DNA of 64,000 bases from Hyphomicrobium sp. (GTDB taxonomy: Bacteria; Pseudomonadota; Alphaproteobacteria; Rhizobiales; Hyphomicrobiaceae), in assembly GCA_022844105.1 (NCBI GenBank), contig JALHMJ010000012.1, positions 37,398 through 101,397 of the forward strand, given 5' to 3'. The notes beneath the pieces are model-generated. The model had not been told where the DNA came from. It saw only the letters and a list, made by a program, of their open reading frames with translations, and made no database searches. Every line of letters begins with the position of its first letter. Within the stretch, counting starts at the first letter, position 1. The position numbers and the translations under genes were made by a program. Below are positions 8,831-18,336 of this stretch, piece by piece.

Positions 8831-10036
8831 ATGTCCGTCACGCCGCATCTTTTTATTCCCGGCCCCACCACCATTCCCGACGAAGTTCGCATGGCCATGA
8901 ACGTGCCCATGATTGACATGCGTTCGGCCGAATATCCCAAGCTGACGCTGCCGATCTTCGAAGACATGAAAAAGGTCTTCAAGATGAAGGATGGCCGGGT
9001 CTTTATCTTCCCGTCGTCGGGCACGGGCGCATGGGAATCGGCGATCCAGAATACGCTGAAGCCGGGCGACAAGGTTCTCATGAGCCGCTTCGGTCAGTTC
9101 TCGCTTCTCTGGGTGGACATGGCCGAGCGTCTCGGTCTCAAGGTCGAGTTATGCGACGAGGAATGGGGCACGGGCGTGCCGCTCGAAAAGTATGCCGACA
9201 TCCTCGCCAAGGATAAGGCTCACGAAATTAAAGCCGTCTTTGCAACGCACAACGAAACGGCAACCGGCGTCACCTCGGACATCGCCGGCGTCCGCAAGGC
9301 ACTTGATGCAGCCAAGCATCCCGCGCTGCTGTTCGTTGACAGCGTGTCCGGCCTCGGCTCGCTCGACATGCGCATGGGCGACTGGGGCGTTGATTGCTGC
9401 GTCTCCGGTTCGCAGAAGGGCTTCATGCTGCCGACCGGCCTCGGCATCCTTGCCGTCAGCCAGAAGGCGCTCGACGCTAACAAGTCGAACGGTGGCATGG
9501 CCCGCTGCTTCTTTGCCTGGGAAGACCACATCAAGACCAACGATCTTGGCTACTTCCCCTACACGCCGGCCACGCAGCTTCTGCAGGGCCTGCGCTGCTC
9601 GCTTGATCTGATCTTCGCCGAAGGTCTCGACAACGTGTTCGCCCGCCATCACCGCCTTGCTACCGGCGTTCGTGCAGCCGTCGACGCCTGGGGCCTCAAG
9701 CTCTGCGCCAAGGAGCCGAAGTGGCACTCCGACACCGTGTCCGCCATCCTCGCCCCGGAAGGCATCGATAGCGCCGGCATCGTGAAGACGGCCTACTACC
9801 GTTACAACACCTCACTCGGCGTCGGCCTCAACAAGGTCGCCGGTCGCGTCTTCCGCATCGGTCATCTCGGTGCGTTGGACGAGTTTATGGTTGGTGGCGT
9901 ACTGTTCGCGGTCGAAATGACGCTGAAGGATTGCGGCGTGCCGGTGAAGTTCGGTTCGGGCACGGGTGCTGCAGCCGAATACTTCAACAAGACGGCCACC
10001 AAGGCCGCCGAGCTGCCGAAAGCCAAGGCTGCCTGA
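8831..10036 (+). CDS. sgaA: Serine-glyoxylate aminotransferase
   Basis: PLP enzyme of the serine cycle. It converts serine plus glyoxylate to hydroxypyruvate plus glycine in the cytoplasm. The 401-residue sequence is class V aminotransferase throughout. The opening HLFIPGPTTIPDEV segment, the SSGTGAWE cofactor-phosphate motif near residue 63 and the VSGSQKGFMLPTG segment with the Schiff-base lysine (Lys196) are all present. The strong upstream ribosome site and start position are clear. It is the first gene of a same-direction cluster with malyl-CoA lyase, malate thiokinase and PEP carboxylase, which supports the serine-cycle role over a photorespiratory one. Confidence 0.95.
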   Translation: MSVTPHLFIPGPTTIPDEVRMAMNVPMIDMRSAEYPKLTLPIFEDMKKVFKMKDGRVFIFPSSGTGAWESAIQNTLKPGDKVLMSRFGQFSLLWVDMAERLGLKVELCDEEWGTGVPLEKYADILAKDKAHEIKAVFATHNETATGVTSDIAGVRKALDAAKHPALLFVDSVSGLGSLDMRMGDWGVDCCVSGSQKGFMLPTGLGILAVSQKALDANKSNGGMARCFFAWEDHIKTNDLGYFPYTPATQLLQGLRCSLDLIFAEGLDNVFARHHRLATGVRAAVDAWGLKLCAKEPKWHSDTVSAILAPEGIDSAGIVKTAYYRYNTSLGVGLNKVAGRVFRIGHLGALDEFMVGGVLFAVEMTLKDCGVPVKFGSGTGAAAEYFNKTATKAAELPKAKAA

Positions 10037-10177
10037 TTGATGACGGCGGTGCCCGGCTAACGGGCGCCGCCGGTCTGCTTCCAGCGACCTGCTTCTCCGG
10101 CCCGGCTAAACCGGATCGTGGCATGGGGCACGTCCGTCGCCCTTTCAAAACTTTGTAAGACAACGAGGAAACGTCCG

Positions 10178-11125
10178 ATGAGCTTCACTCTTTACCCGCT
10201 CAAGCAGCAGCGCCTCCAGCGCTCTGAGCTCGCCGTCCCCGGCTCCAACCCGACAATGATCGAGAAGGCGCTCGTCAGCGCCGCCGACTATGTGTTCCTC
10301 GACTGCGAAGACGCCGTCGCGCCGCCGGATAAGGAACAGGCCCGTAAGAACATCATTCAAGCCCTGAATGATCTTGACTGGAAGGGCCACGGGAAGACGG
10401 TTTCGGTTCGCATCAACGGCCTCGACACGCACTATTGCTATCGCGATGTTGTCGACATCGTTGAGCAGGCAGGCTCCAAGCTGGATACGATCCTGATCCC
10501 CAAGGTTGGCGTCCCTGCCGACGTTTATGCCATCGAAACAATCGTCAGCCAGATCGAGGAAGCCAAGAAGCTGCCGCACAAGATCGGCACCGAAGCCCTC
10601 ATCGAAACGCCGCTCGGCATGGCCAACGTCGAAGCCATCGCTTCGGCCAACAGCCGCCTTGAAGCCATGCACTTCGGCGTCGCCGACTACGCCGCCTTCA
10701 ACAAGGCCCGCACGGTTGTCATCGGCGGTTTGAACCCCGACTACCCGGGCGACCAGTGGCACTTCGCCCTGTCGCGCATGACGGTCGCTTGCCGCGCCTA
10801 CGGCTTGCGCCCGATTGACGGACCGTTCGGCGACTTCTCCGATCCCGCCGGCTACACCGCCGGTGCCAAGCGCGCGGCCGCACTCGGCATTGAAGGCAAG
10901 TGGGCCATTCACCCCACGCAGATCGAACTCGCCAACGCCGTGTTCTCGCCGACCGCCGCCGAAGTGGATAAGGCCAAGCGTATTATTGTCGCTTTGAAGG
11001 AAGCCGAAGCCCAGGGTAAGGGCGCGGCCTCGCTCGATGGCAAGATGATCGACGCTGCGTCCGAGAAGATGGCCAAGAACATACTCGTGGTGGCCGAAAA
11101 GATCGCTTCGAGCTCGAGCAAGTAA
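10178..11125 (+). CDS. mclA: L-malyl-CoA lyase (HpcH/HpaI aldolase family)
   Basis: Cleaves (S)-malyl-CoA to acetyl-CoA and glyoxylate, the last step of the serine cycle. The protein has 315 residues. It shows the CitE/HpcH family features: the RSELAVPGSN start, FLDCEDAVAPPDK with the Mg-binding acids near residue 48, SVRINGLDT, the EALIETPLGMANV segment carrying the catalytic/metal Glu, and GKWAIHPTQI near the C-terminus. The reading frame opens 60 bases earlier, but the ATG at 10178 has a GAGGA ribosome site and fits the family N-terminus. It lies between sgaA and mtkA, as expected for a lyase using the product of malate thiokinase. Confidence 0.93.
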   Translation: MSFTLYPLKQQRLQRSELAVPGSNPTMIEKALVSAADYVFLDCEDAVAPPDKEQARKNIIQALNDLDWKGHGKTVSVRINGLDTHYCYRDVVDIVEQAGSKLDTILIPKVGVPADVYAIETIVSQIEEAKKLPHKIGTEALIETPLGMANVEAIASANSRLEAMHFGVADYAAFNKARTVVIGGLNPDYPGDQWHFALSRMTVACRAYGLRPIDGPFGDFSDPAGYTAGAKRAAALGIEGKWAIHPTQIELANAVFSPTAAEVDKAKRIIVALKEAEAQGKGAASLDGKMIDAASEKMAKNILVVAEKIASSSSK

Positions 11126-11168
11126 AACAGAAACGAACGGCTGAATTCGATCCAGGAGGTCCCGACCA

Positions 11169-12338
11169 ATGGACATTCACGAATACCAGGCCAAGGAGCT
11201 GCTTTCGCGGTTTGGCGTCACCGTCCCGCGCGGCGGTCTCGCCTACAGCCCCGAGCAGGCCGTCTATCGCGCCAACGAGATTGGCGGCGCGAAGTGGGCT
11301 GTAAAAGCGCAGATCCATTCCGGTGCCCGTGGCAAGGCCGGTGGCATCAAGCTGTGCCGTTCGGACAACGAAATCGAGGAAGCGGCCGAGTCTCTGCTCG
11401 GCCGCCGCCTCGTCACCAATCAGACGGGCCCGCAAGGCAAGCTCGTCTCCCGCCTCTATATTGAAGAGGCAACCGACATCGACAAGGAGATCTATCTTTC
11501 CTTCGTCATGGACCGCGCGGCAGAGCGCATCGTGGTCGTCGCCTCCGCCGCAGGCGGTATGGACATCGAAGAGATCTCCCACAGCCGTCCCGATACGCTG
11601 ATCAAGGTGGAGGTCGACCCAGCCGTCGGCATGCAGGCATTCCAAGCGCGTGAAGTCGCCTTCGGCCTGGGCATTGAACCAGAGCTGATCTCCAAGATGG
11701 AGCGCACTATTCTGGGCGCCTATCGCGCTTTCCGTGACCTGGACGCGTCCATGGTTGAGATCAATCCGCTCGTCATCACCAAGCAGAAGAATGTCGTGGC
11801 GCTCGACGCCAAGATGAGCTTCGACGAGAACGCGCTGTTCCGCCGCCCGCAGATTGCGGAACTGCGCGACAAGAGCCAGGAAGATCCGCGCGAAACCTAC
11901 GCATCGGATCGTGGGCTCGCCTACGTCGGCCTTGACGGCAATATCGGCTGCATCGTCAACGGCGCCGGCCTCGCCATGGCCACCCTCGACATGATCAAGC
12001 TGGCCGGTGGCGAACCCGCTAACTTTCTCGACATTGGCGGTGGCGCATCCCCCGAGCGCGTGACGAAGTCATTCAAGGCGGTCCTGCGCGACAAGAACGT
12101 CAAGGCCATTCTGGTCAATGTATTCGCCGGCATCAATCGCTGCGACTGGGTCGCAAAGGGCGTCGTCGATGCAGTCAAGGAACTCGAGATCAAGATGCCG
12201 ATCGTCGTCCGCCTCGCCGGTACCAACGTCGAGGAAGGCCGTCGCATCATCGATACGAGCGGTCTGACGGTGATCAGCGCCGAGTCACTGGCCGATGCGG
12301 CTGAGAAAGCCGTCGCCGCCGTGAAGTCCGCAGCTTGA
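11169..12338 (+). CDS. mtkA: Malate-CoA ligase (malate thiokinase) beta subunit
   Basis: With MtkB it forms malyl-CoA from malate, CoA and ATP. The 389-residue protein has the succinyl-CoA synthetase beta layout: an N-terminal ATP-grasp domain ([12 protein letters not shown] start, [16 protein letters not shown] near residue 45) and a C-terminal CoA-ligase domain with [10 protein letters not shown] and [10 protein letters not shown]. Sequence alone cannot fully separate it from sucC. The call as malate thiokinase rests on its position directly after malyl-CoA lyase and before ppc. GGAGGT precedes the ATG. Confidence 0.92.
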   Translation: MDIHEYQAKELLSRFGVTVPRGGLAYSPEQAVYRANEIGGAKWAVKAQIHSGARGKAGGIKLCRSDNEIEEAAESLLGRRLVTNQTGPQGKLVSRLYIEEATDIDKEIYLSFVMDRAAERIVVVASAAGGMDIEEISHSRPDTLIKVEVDPAVGMQAFQAREVAFGLGIEPELISKMERTILGAYRAFRDLDASMVEINPLVITKQKNVVALDAKMSFDENALFRRPQIAELRDKSQEDPRETYASDRGLAYVGLDGNIGCIVNGAGLAMATLDMIKLAGGEPANFLDIGGGASPERVTKSFKAVLRDKNVKAILVNVFAGINRCDWVAKGVVDAVKELEIKMPIVVRLAGTNVEEGRRIIDTSGLTVISAESLADAAEKAVAAVKSAA

Positions 12339-12357
12339 GGGAAGAGGAGTAAGTCTC

Positions 12358-13254
12358 ATGGCGATTTTCATCAACGAGAACACCCCGATCCTCATCCAAG
12401 GTTTCACGGGACGGATCGGTACCTTCCACGCGCAGGAAATGATCGACTACGGGTCGAACGTTGTCGGCGGCGTCACACCTGGAAAAGGCGGCTCGACGCA
12501 TCTTGGTCGTCCGGTTTTCAACACCGTCAAAGGCGCGGTTCAGGAAACCGGCGCGGAAGCGTCCATTGTCTTCGTGCCACCGCCTTTCGCGGCCGATGCG
12601 ATCATGGAAGCCGCAGACGCGGGCATCAAATACTGTGTCTGCATCACTGATGGTATTCCCTCCCAGGACATGATCCGAGTGAAGCGCTACATGCGCCGCT
12701 ACAAAAAGGTAAACCGCATGGTGCTGACCGGGCCGAATTGTGCCGGCACGATCTCGCCCGGCAGGGCGATGCTCGGCATTATGCCGGGCCACATCTACAT
12801 GCCCGGCCGCGTTGGCATCGTCGGACGGTCCGGTACGCTCGGCTATGAAGCCGCCGCGCAGTTGAAGGACCTTGGCATCGGGGTCTCGACCTCGGTCGGT
12901 ATCGGCGGCGATCCGATCAACGGCTCGTCACATCGTGATATCCTCGAATACTTCGAGAACGATCCAGAGACCGATGCCGTCTTGATGATTGGCGAAATCG
13001 GCGGCCCGCAGGAAGCCGAAGCCGGGCAATGGGCGCAGGCCAACATGAAAAAGCCTGTTGTTGCCTACATCGCGGGTCTGTCGGCCCCGAAAGGCCGCCG
13101 CATGGGCCATGCCGGTGCCATCGTATCGGCCTTCGGCGAATCGGCAGCCGAAAAAGTGGAATTGCTAAAGGGCTGTGGCGTCACCATCGCTGCGACACCG
13201 TCCGAAATGGGCGCCACCATTGCCAAGGTCTTGCAGGCCCGCAAGGCCGCTTGA
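12358..13254 (+). CDS. mtkB: Malate-CoA ligase (malate thiokinase) alpha subunit
   Basis: Partner of MtkA. The 298-residue protein has the SucD-like layout. An N-terminal CoA-binding Rossmann domain shows the IQGFTGRIGTFHAQEM segment (residues 14-29). The ligase domain carries the phospho-histidine in MGHAGAI (near residue 246). It begins 19 bases after mtkA with a GAGGAG ribosome site, so the two subunits are surely co-translated. As for MtkA, the substrate call (malate rather than succinate) comes mainly from the serine-cycle neighbours. Confidence 0.93.
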   Translation: MAIFINENTPILIQGFTGRIGTFHAQEMIDYGSNVVGGVTPGKGGSTHLGRPVFNTVKGAVQETGAEASIVFVPPPFAADAIMEAADAGIKYCVCITDGIPSQDMIRVKRYMRRYKKVNRMVLTGPNCAGTISPGRAMLGIMPGHIYMPGRVGIVGRSGTLGYEAAAQLKDLGIGVSTSVGIGGDPINGSSHRDILEYFENDPETDAVLMIGEIGGPQEAEAGQWAQANMKKPVVAYIAGLSAPKGRRMGHAGAIVSAFGESAAEKVELLKGCGVTIAATPSEMGATIAKVLQARKAA

Positions 13255-13435
13255 TCGACGGCGCCGAGCGCGTCTGACATATCCGCCGTCCGCAACCCGC
13301 AAAGGGCTGCGGGCGGCCAATAATGAGCGACCAGTCGGGCCAACGAGCCGTTCGAGATCTTGCCGGTACGGGGGTATCGACCCTACTCTCGGCGGCGAAG
13401 CCTGATCTGGCCTGTCCCCACTGGAGGAATGCCGC

Positions 13436-16297
13436 GTGGATACCATCAATCCGCAGATCTCGGTTCTCGACGAGTTCAAGCTGCGCGACGAACTGAAGGC
13501 CATGCGAGCCCAGATTCCTGATGCGCCGGGCCTGAACCCGATCGTCAACATCGGGTTTTACCTTTCGCGCAGTCTGGAATCGGGAAAGATCAGCTTTGCA
13601 GATCTGAAGGCGCTCGCGGACCGTCTGATGGACCGGGCCTGTGTTCGCCGCGCCAAGCGCTTGCGCGAGCAAATCGGCTATGTCGACAATCAAACGACGA
13701 TCCGCGACTTCACGCAATTCGTGGCCAAGACCGCGAGCAACAACGGCTTGAACACAGACGCGGCATTCGAAGCGTTCAAAGAGCGTTGGGGCCGCTCTCG
13801 CAACGGCATCGTGTTCACCGCCCATCCAACGTTTGGTCTGTCCGAGGCGCTGAGCCGCCGCATGGTCGAGATCGCATCGGGTGAATTGCGGGGCGAACCA
13901 GCGATCGGTCTGCCCCACCGCCCAGACAGCAACATCACTCTCGATTACGAACATCGCGCGGTGCAGGTCTGCATCCAGAATCTGCGTGACGCTTACGAAG
14001 AGTTATTGAACGGCTTCTATTCGGTCGCGGCCGCCGGGTTCGGCGAACGCGCCTACAAGTTCCGCCCCAAGATCGCCACCGTCGCCTCATGGGTCGGCTA
14101 CGACCTCGACGGCCGCACGGATATCAAGTGGACTCACTCCTTCGTTCTGAAGCTGCAGGAGAAGGTGGCCGCGCTGCAGGATATTCGCACGCGGTTTATT
14201 ATCCTGAAGCATCGCCTGACGGATGAGGTCGAGGCGCAGCGCATCGCACGCCAGATCGTGGCCAAACTCGATCTCGCCATCGCGTCTGCTGAAAAGCAGC
14301 TCGATAGTTTGAACGCAGCCCTCAACGGCAAGCAGAAACTATCGGACGCTGCCAACATCATCACCGAGGCCGACGCTTACAATTTGACGTCGCCGCAGCC
14401 GGTCATCGCTCTGATCGACCACCTCATCGATCATATCCCTCAAACTCAGTCGAAGCGCGAACTGGCCGCGCTTGCCAGCCTGTTCGATCAAACCGGCATG
14501 GGGACGTCGCACATCCATCTGCGCGTCAATGCCGTGCAGCTGAACAACGCCTTCCGCGCCTTCGTGCACGAGCCCTGGACGCGCGACCTGACCGAACGCC
14601 AGGCGCTCGCCCGCATCGTGGAAATGATCCGCACCGCCGGCAAGGAAACCGTCAACTTCGAAACACTCGATCTCGAAACCGCAACAGCCATCCGCCAGTT
14701 CGCTCTTGCGGCCCAGTTCCACAAGCACGTCGATCGCGACACGCCGATCCGCTACCTCATCGCCGAGTGCGAGAGCCCGGCCACGATGCTGATCGCGCTG
14801 TTCTTCGCCAAACTGTTCGGCGTCGATCACGTCGTTGACATCTCGCCGCTGTTCGAAACGCCGGCTGCACTCGAAACCGGCGCCCGCCTCATCGAGCGCC
14901 TGTTGGAGGAAGAGGCCTACAAAAACTATGTTCGCGGCCGCAAGCGCCTGTGCATACAGACCGGCTTCTCCGACGCTGGCCGGTTCATCGGCCAGATCGC
15001 GGCGACGCTGTCGATCGAGCGCCTGCATCAGGGCCTCGCGGAAGTCCTCGACGCCAAAGAACTTGGCGGGGCAGAGGTGTTGATTTATTCGACGCATGGC
15101 GAATCCATGGGGCGCGGAACGCACCCTGGCCATATGTCGTCGCGTTTGCAGTATGTGTTTTCGCCCAACGCCCGCCGCCGCTTCGCCGAGGCCGGGCTTC
15201 CGCTGAAGCACGAGACGAGCTGGCAAGGCGGCGACGGATACTTGTATTTCGCGACCAAGCCGCTCGCGATGCGTGCGCTCGCTACTGTGATCATGGACGG
15301 AGAAACGCCGGAAGCCGTCGAGGATGAATTCTACGACGATACCAACCTGGCGCTCGACTTCCTGCTCCGCTTGCGCGCCTACCAGCAGGATCTTTTTGCC
15401 CACCCCGGTTACCGGGCCGTCCTCGGGGCTTTCGGCCCGAACCTGCTGTTCAAAACCGGGTCTCGTCCGGTGAAGCGCCAGATGGAGGGCGCCTCCACGG
15501 CCGATCGCGGCGATCCCGCTCGCATGCGCGCCATTCCCAACAACGCAATTTTGCAGCAGTTCGGATATGTGGCCAACGTCGTCGCTGGCCTCGGCGCGGC
15601 CGTCGGCTCAGAACGCGAGCGCTTTGTCGAGGTCGCGAAATCATCCGCACGCCTGCGTCCGTTGATCGAAATGGTCGCCCGCGGCAAACAGATTTCAAGT
15701 CTCAACGCCATGGGCGCCAACGCGACCGTCTTCGATCCCGGATTCTGGGCGATGCGCGCCTCATGGGGTCGCGAGCCGCATTTGACCGCGGCCTTCAAGA
15801 ATCTTTCGACGTTCCTGCTTGAAGATGGGCGCAACGCCGCCATCAATGGTCTCGTCCATGAGCTGCGCCTCGATGCCATCGATCTGCACACGCTCCTGGA
15901 AGACATCGGCATCGACGGCGGCAAAGTCCCCGATGACGACCGTCTGGAACTCGACTTGCTGCAGGCGATCCGCCTGGCTCTCATTATGCGGGTGTTCATT
16001 TTGTCGGGCCAGTTGCCCCGCTTTACCACGCGCGACGTGAGCCACGCCCAGATTGTCGCGTCCGCATTGACACTTGAGGTGCCCGAAGTCATCAGCGTCA
16101 TGCGTCAAGCGTTTCCGAAGCGGACCGGTACGGTCGAAGAGACGACGGCATTCCGCGAGACGGCAACGTATTTGCCCCAGGGCATCGACGATTACGGCCG
16201 CATCGAAACGGAGATCTTGGAACCGATGGAGCAGGCCTACGAGGCGATCCGCGAGATTGGAACCGGCATCTCGCACCACTTCGGCGCCTTTGGCTGA
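13436..16297 (+). CDS. ppc: Phosphoenolpyruvate carboxylase, divergent form
   Basis: Adds bicarbonate to PEP to give oxaloacetate, the second carbon-fixing step of the serine cycle. The 953-residue length and overall order of blocks fit the family, but many signatures are altered. TAHPT with its catalytic His is kept (residue 130). The usual GGDRDGNP is GYDLDGRTD. The YSDSAKDAG block is replaced by TGFSDAGRF. The HGRGG...RGG loop reads THGESMGRGTHPGH (near 552). RAIPWxxxWTQ reads RAIPNNAILQQ (near 698). The usual QNTG C-terminus is absent. It probably belongs to the bacterial branch found in serine-cycle organisms, perhaps with altered allostery. The start is GTG after a clear GGAGGA. It is the last gene of the cluster. 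Confidence 0.85.
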   Translation: MDTINPQISVLDEFKLRDELKAMRAQIPDAPGLNPIVNIGFYLSRSLESGKISFADLKALADRLMDRACVRRAKRLREQIGYVDNQTTIRDFTQFVAKTASNNGLNTDAAFEAFKERWGRSRNGIVFTAHPTFGLSEALSRRMVEIASGELRGEPAIGLPHRPDSNITLDYEHRAVQVCIQNLRDAYEELLNGFYSVAAAGFGERAYKFRPKIATVASWVGYDLDGRTDIKWTHSFVLKLQEKVAALQDIRTRFIILKHRLTDEVEAQRIARQIVAKLDLAIASAEKQLDSLNAALNGKQKLSDAANIITEADAYNLTSPQPVIALIDHLIDHIPQTQSKRELAALASLFDQTGMGTSHIHLRVNAVQLNNAFRAFVHEPWTRDLTERQALARIVEMIRTAGKETVNFETLDLETATAIRQFALAAQFHKHVDRDTPIRYLIAECESPATMLIALFFAKLFGVDHVVDISPLFETPAALETGARLIERLLEEEAYKNYVRGRKRLCIQTGFSDAGRFIGQIAATLSIERLHQGLAEVLDAKELGGAEVLIYSTHGESMGRGTHPGHMSSRLQYVFSPNARRRFAEAGLPLKHETSWQGGDGYLYFATKPLAMRALATVIMDGETPEAVEDEFYDDTNLALDFLLRLRAYQQDLFAHPGYRAVLGAFGPNLLFKTGSRPVKRQMEGASTADRGDPARMRAIPNNAILQQFGYVANVVAGLGAAVGSERERFVEVAKSSARLRPLIEMVARGKQISSLNAMGANATVFDPGFWAMRASWGREPHLTAAFKNLSTFLLEDGRNAAINGLVHELRLDAIDLHTLLEDIGIDGGKVPDDDRLELDLLQAIRLALIMRVFILSGQLPRFTTRDVSHAQIVASALTLEVPEVISVMRQAFPKRTGTVEETTAFRETATYLPQGIDDYGRIETEILEPMEQAYEAIREIGTGISHHFGAFG

Positions 16298-16340
16298 GCA
16301 AGCCGACGACGAATTTCTGGGGAAGAGCGGCCGGCCGCTC

Positions 16341-16368
16341 GGGGCGCCGTTGGCGCCCCTTGGTTTTT
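16341..16368 (+). terminator. Rho-independent terminator after ppc
   Basis: Perfect 8-bp stem GGGGCGCC/GGCGCCCC with a three-base loop, followed by TTGGTTTTT. It ends the serine-cycle transcript just before the convergent TRAP permease gene. Confidence 0.85.
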
Positions 16369-16393
16369 CAGCCGGTTATCGTGGAGGGTGCGC

Positions 16394-17719
16394 TCAAAGC
16401 AATCCCAGCAGTCGCGGTAGCGTCAGCGATAGCGCCGGCCAATACGTAACCAGGATCAAAAATCCAAGCATAGCCACCAGCCACGGCACGACCGCGCGCG
16501 ACGTCTCCGACAATCCGAGTTTGGAAATCCCACTGGTGACATAAAGGTTGAGCCCCACGGGCGGCGTGATCATACCGATCTCCATGTTGACCACCAGAAT
16601 GATGCCGAAGTGGACCGGATCGATGCCGAGTTTGGCGGCTACCGGAAACAGGATCGGCGCCAGGATCAGCATGATCGATGCCGGCTCCATCATGGTGCCC
16701 GCGATCAGCAGCATGATATTGACCACGATCAGGAACGTGATCCAGCCGAACCCCTGCGCCACGATCCAGTCGGCAATCGCCTGCGGTAGGTGCTCGTGCG
16801 TGAGAAGAAACGAGAACAGCATCGCATTGGTGATGATGTAGAGCAGCATTGCGCTCATGTTCGCCGCCGTCAGGAGCACCTTTGGAACATCGCCCCAATC
16901 GATGTCGCGGTAGACGAACTTGGCAACGGCAAAGGCATAAACTGCACTGAGAGCCGCGGCTTCGGTTGGAGTGACAAAACCTCCATAAATTCCGCCAAGC
17001 ACAACCGCGATCAGCGCCAACCCCCAGCTACAGTCCCGAAAGGCGGCAAACGCCTCGCCCCACGTTGCGCGCTGCGCCCGAGGATAGCCTTCCTTTTTCG
17101 CGATCCACCACGTCACCGTCCCGAGCACGAAAGCGAGCAGGATGCCGGGCACGACGCCTGCCATGAACAGATCATCGACGGAGGGCGCCGGAACGCGTTC
17201 GCCATTCGGGCCCGTGGCGCTCATGCCGGACGTGGCGAGCGCGTAGAGCACCATCACGATCGACGGCGGAATGAGAATTCCGAGCGTTCCCGATGACGCG
17301 ATCACGCCGGCCCCGAACCGTGGTGGATACCCTTGCGCCACCATCGCTGGAAGGAGAATCGAGCCGATCGCGATCACGGTGGCCGGCGACGAACCGGAGA
17401 TCGCGGCGAAGATGGCGCAAGCCAGAACGGAAGCGATGCCGAGCCCGCCAGGCAAGTGGCCTGTCATCGCGATAGCGAACCGGATCATGCGCTTGGCGAC
17501 CCCGCCGTGCGTCAGGAATGTCCCGGCAAGAATGAAAAACGGCACCGACATGATTTCGAACTTTTCCATGCCGGTAAAAAGTTTGAGCGCCACCGCATCG
17601 AGCGGTACGTCCGTAATGGTAAAGAGTACCGTCAACACCGTGAGCCCCAGTGCGATCGAGACGGGTGTTCCGGTCAACAGCAAGGCGATGAGCAGACCGA
17701 AGATGAGCAAGGAGGTCAC
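16394..17719 (-). CDS. dctM: TRAP transporter large permease (DctM)
   Basis: Large membrane subunit of a tripartite ATP-independent periplasmic transporter, which drives solute uptake with a sodium or proton gradient. The protein has 441 residues with about 12 hydrophobic helices. Family motifs include the VPFFILAGTFLTHGG segment near residue 60, SGSSPATVIAIGSILLPAM near 109 and the C-terminal ITPPVGLNLYVTSGI. Its start overlaps the stop of dctQ by four bases. Confidence 0.92.
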   Translation of the reverse strand: MTSLLIFGLLIALLLTGTPVSIALGLTVLTVLFTITDVPLDAVALKLFTGMEKFEIMSVPFFILAGTFLTHGGVAKRMIRFAIAMTGHLPGGLGIASVLACAIFAAISGSSPATVIAIGSILLPAMVAQGYPPRFGAGVIASSGTLGILIPPSIVMVLYALATSGMSATGPNGERVPAPSVDDLFMAGVVPGILLAFVLGTVTWWIAKKEGYPRAQRATWGEAFAAFRDCSWGLALIAVVLGGIYGGFVTPTEAAALSAVYAFAVAKFVYRDIDWGDVPKVLLTAANMSAMLLYIITNAMLFSFLLTHEHLPQAIADWIVAQGFGWITFLIVVNIMLLIAGTMMEPASIMLILAPILFPVAAKLGIDPVHFGIILVVNMEIGMITPPVGLNLYVTSGISKLGLSETSRAVVPWLVAMLGFLILVTYWPALSLTLPRLLGLL

Positions 17720-18336
17720 GGGCGGACCTCTTTCGACATCACTTCGCTCGCGGGATCATAGTGCGGCAACGTACCGGTCTTGGAAAAGTGTGCCGCAACC
17801 TGGAGGAAGCGAAAACACATCAAGAATGAGCCCAGTGGCAAGCACAGGTAGATGAGCCACATTGGCGCTTCCAGGACAGCCGAGACTTGCCCGGAAACGA
17901 ACAGATGCACGACGAGGCGTGTCCCGAGCCACCCGACGAATGCGGTAAAAATTACGCCGCAGTAGAGCCCGAACAGGATCATGCGGTGTCGCGCACGCGG
18001 TGGCAGCCGATTGACGAGAACATCGACGCCGACGTGGATGCCGGTGCGCACGCCATAGGCCGCGCCGAATTTGGCCATCCAGACGAATAAGTAAATGCAC
18101 AGTTCCTGTGCCCAGGTGAGGCGGATCGACAGCAGCCAGAAGTAGATCGCCCGTAGCACATCCGATAAATCATCATAGCCGGCATCATGCGTCCACACGA
18201 CCAGGCCGCCCAAATGCGAGAGCAGATAGCGGTGGACGACCGCGACGAAAATAACCAGTGTTGCAAGCCCCATCAGCGTTGCGATGAGGTTTTCTTCCAG
18301 GCGGTCGAGCCACCTGAGTCGCGGACCGGATGTCAT
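17716..18336 (-). CDS. dctQ: TRAP transporter small permease (DctQ)
   Basis: Small membrane subunit of the TRAP system. The 206-residue protein has four hydrophobic helices at about 14-32, 85-100, 120-140 and 160-185. WAQELCIYLFVWMAKFGAAYGVRTGIHVGVD, at about residues 75-105, is the conserved DctQ core. It overlaps both dctP (upstream) and dctM (downstream) by four bases, giving a tight dctP-dctQ-dctM operon read leftward. Confidence 0.9.
   Translation of the reverse strand: MTSGPRLRWLDRLEENLIATLMGLATLVIFVAVVHRYLLSHLGGLVVWTHDAGYDDLSDVLRAIYFWLLSIRLTWAQELCIYLFVWMAKFGAAYGVRTGIHVGVDVLVNRLPPRARHRMILFGLYCGVIFTAFVGWLGTRLVVHLFVSGQVSAVLEAPMWLIYLCLPLGSFLMCFRFLQVAAHFSKTGTLPHYDPASEVMSKEVRP

Noticed and set aside
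10145..11176. Long open frame on the minus strand over mclA
   Set aside because: Mirror of a G+C-rich gene. The plus strand has a clear malyl-CoA lyase with a ribosome site; the minus product has no family features.
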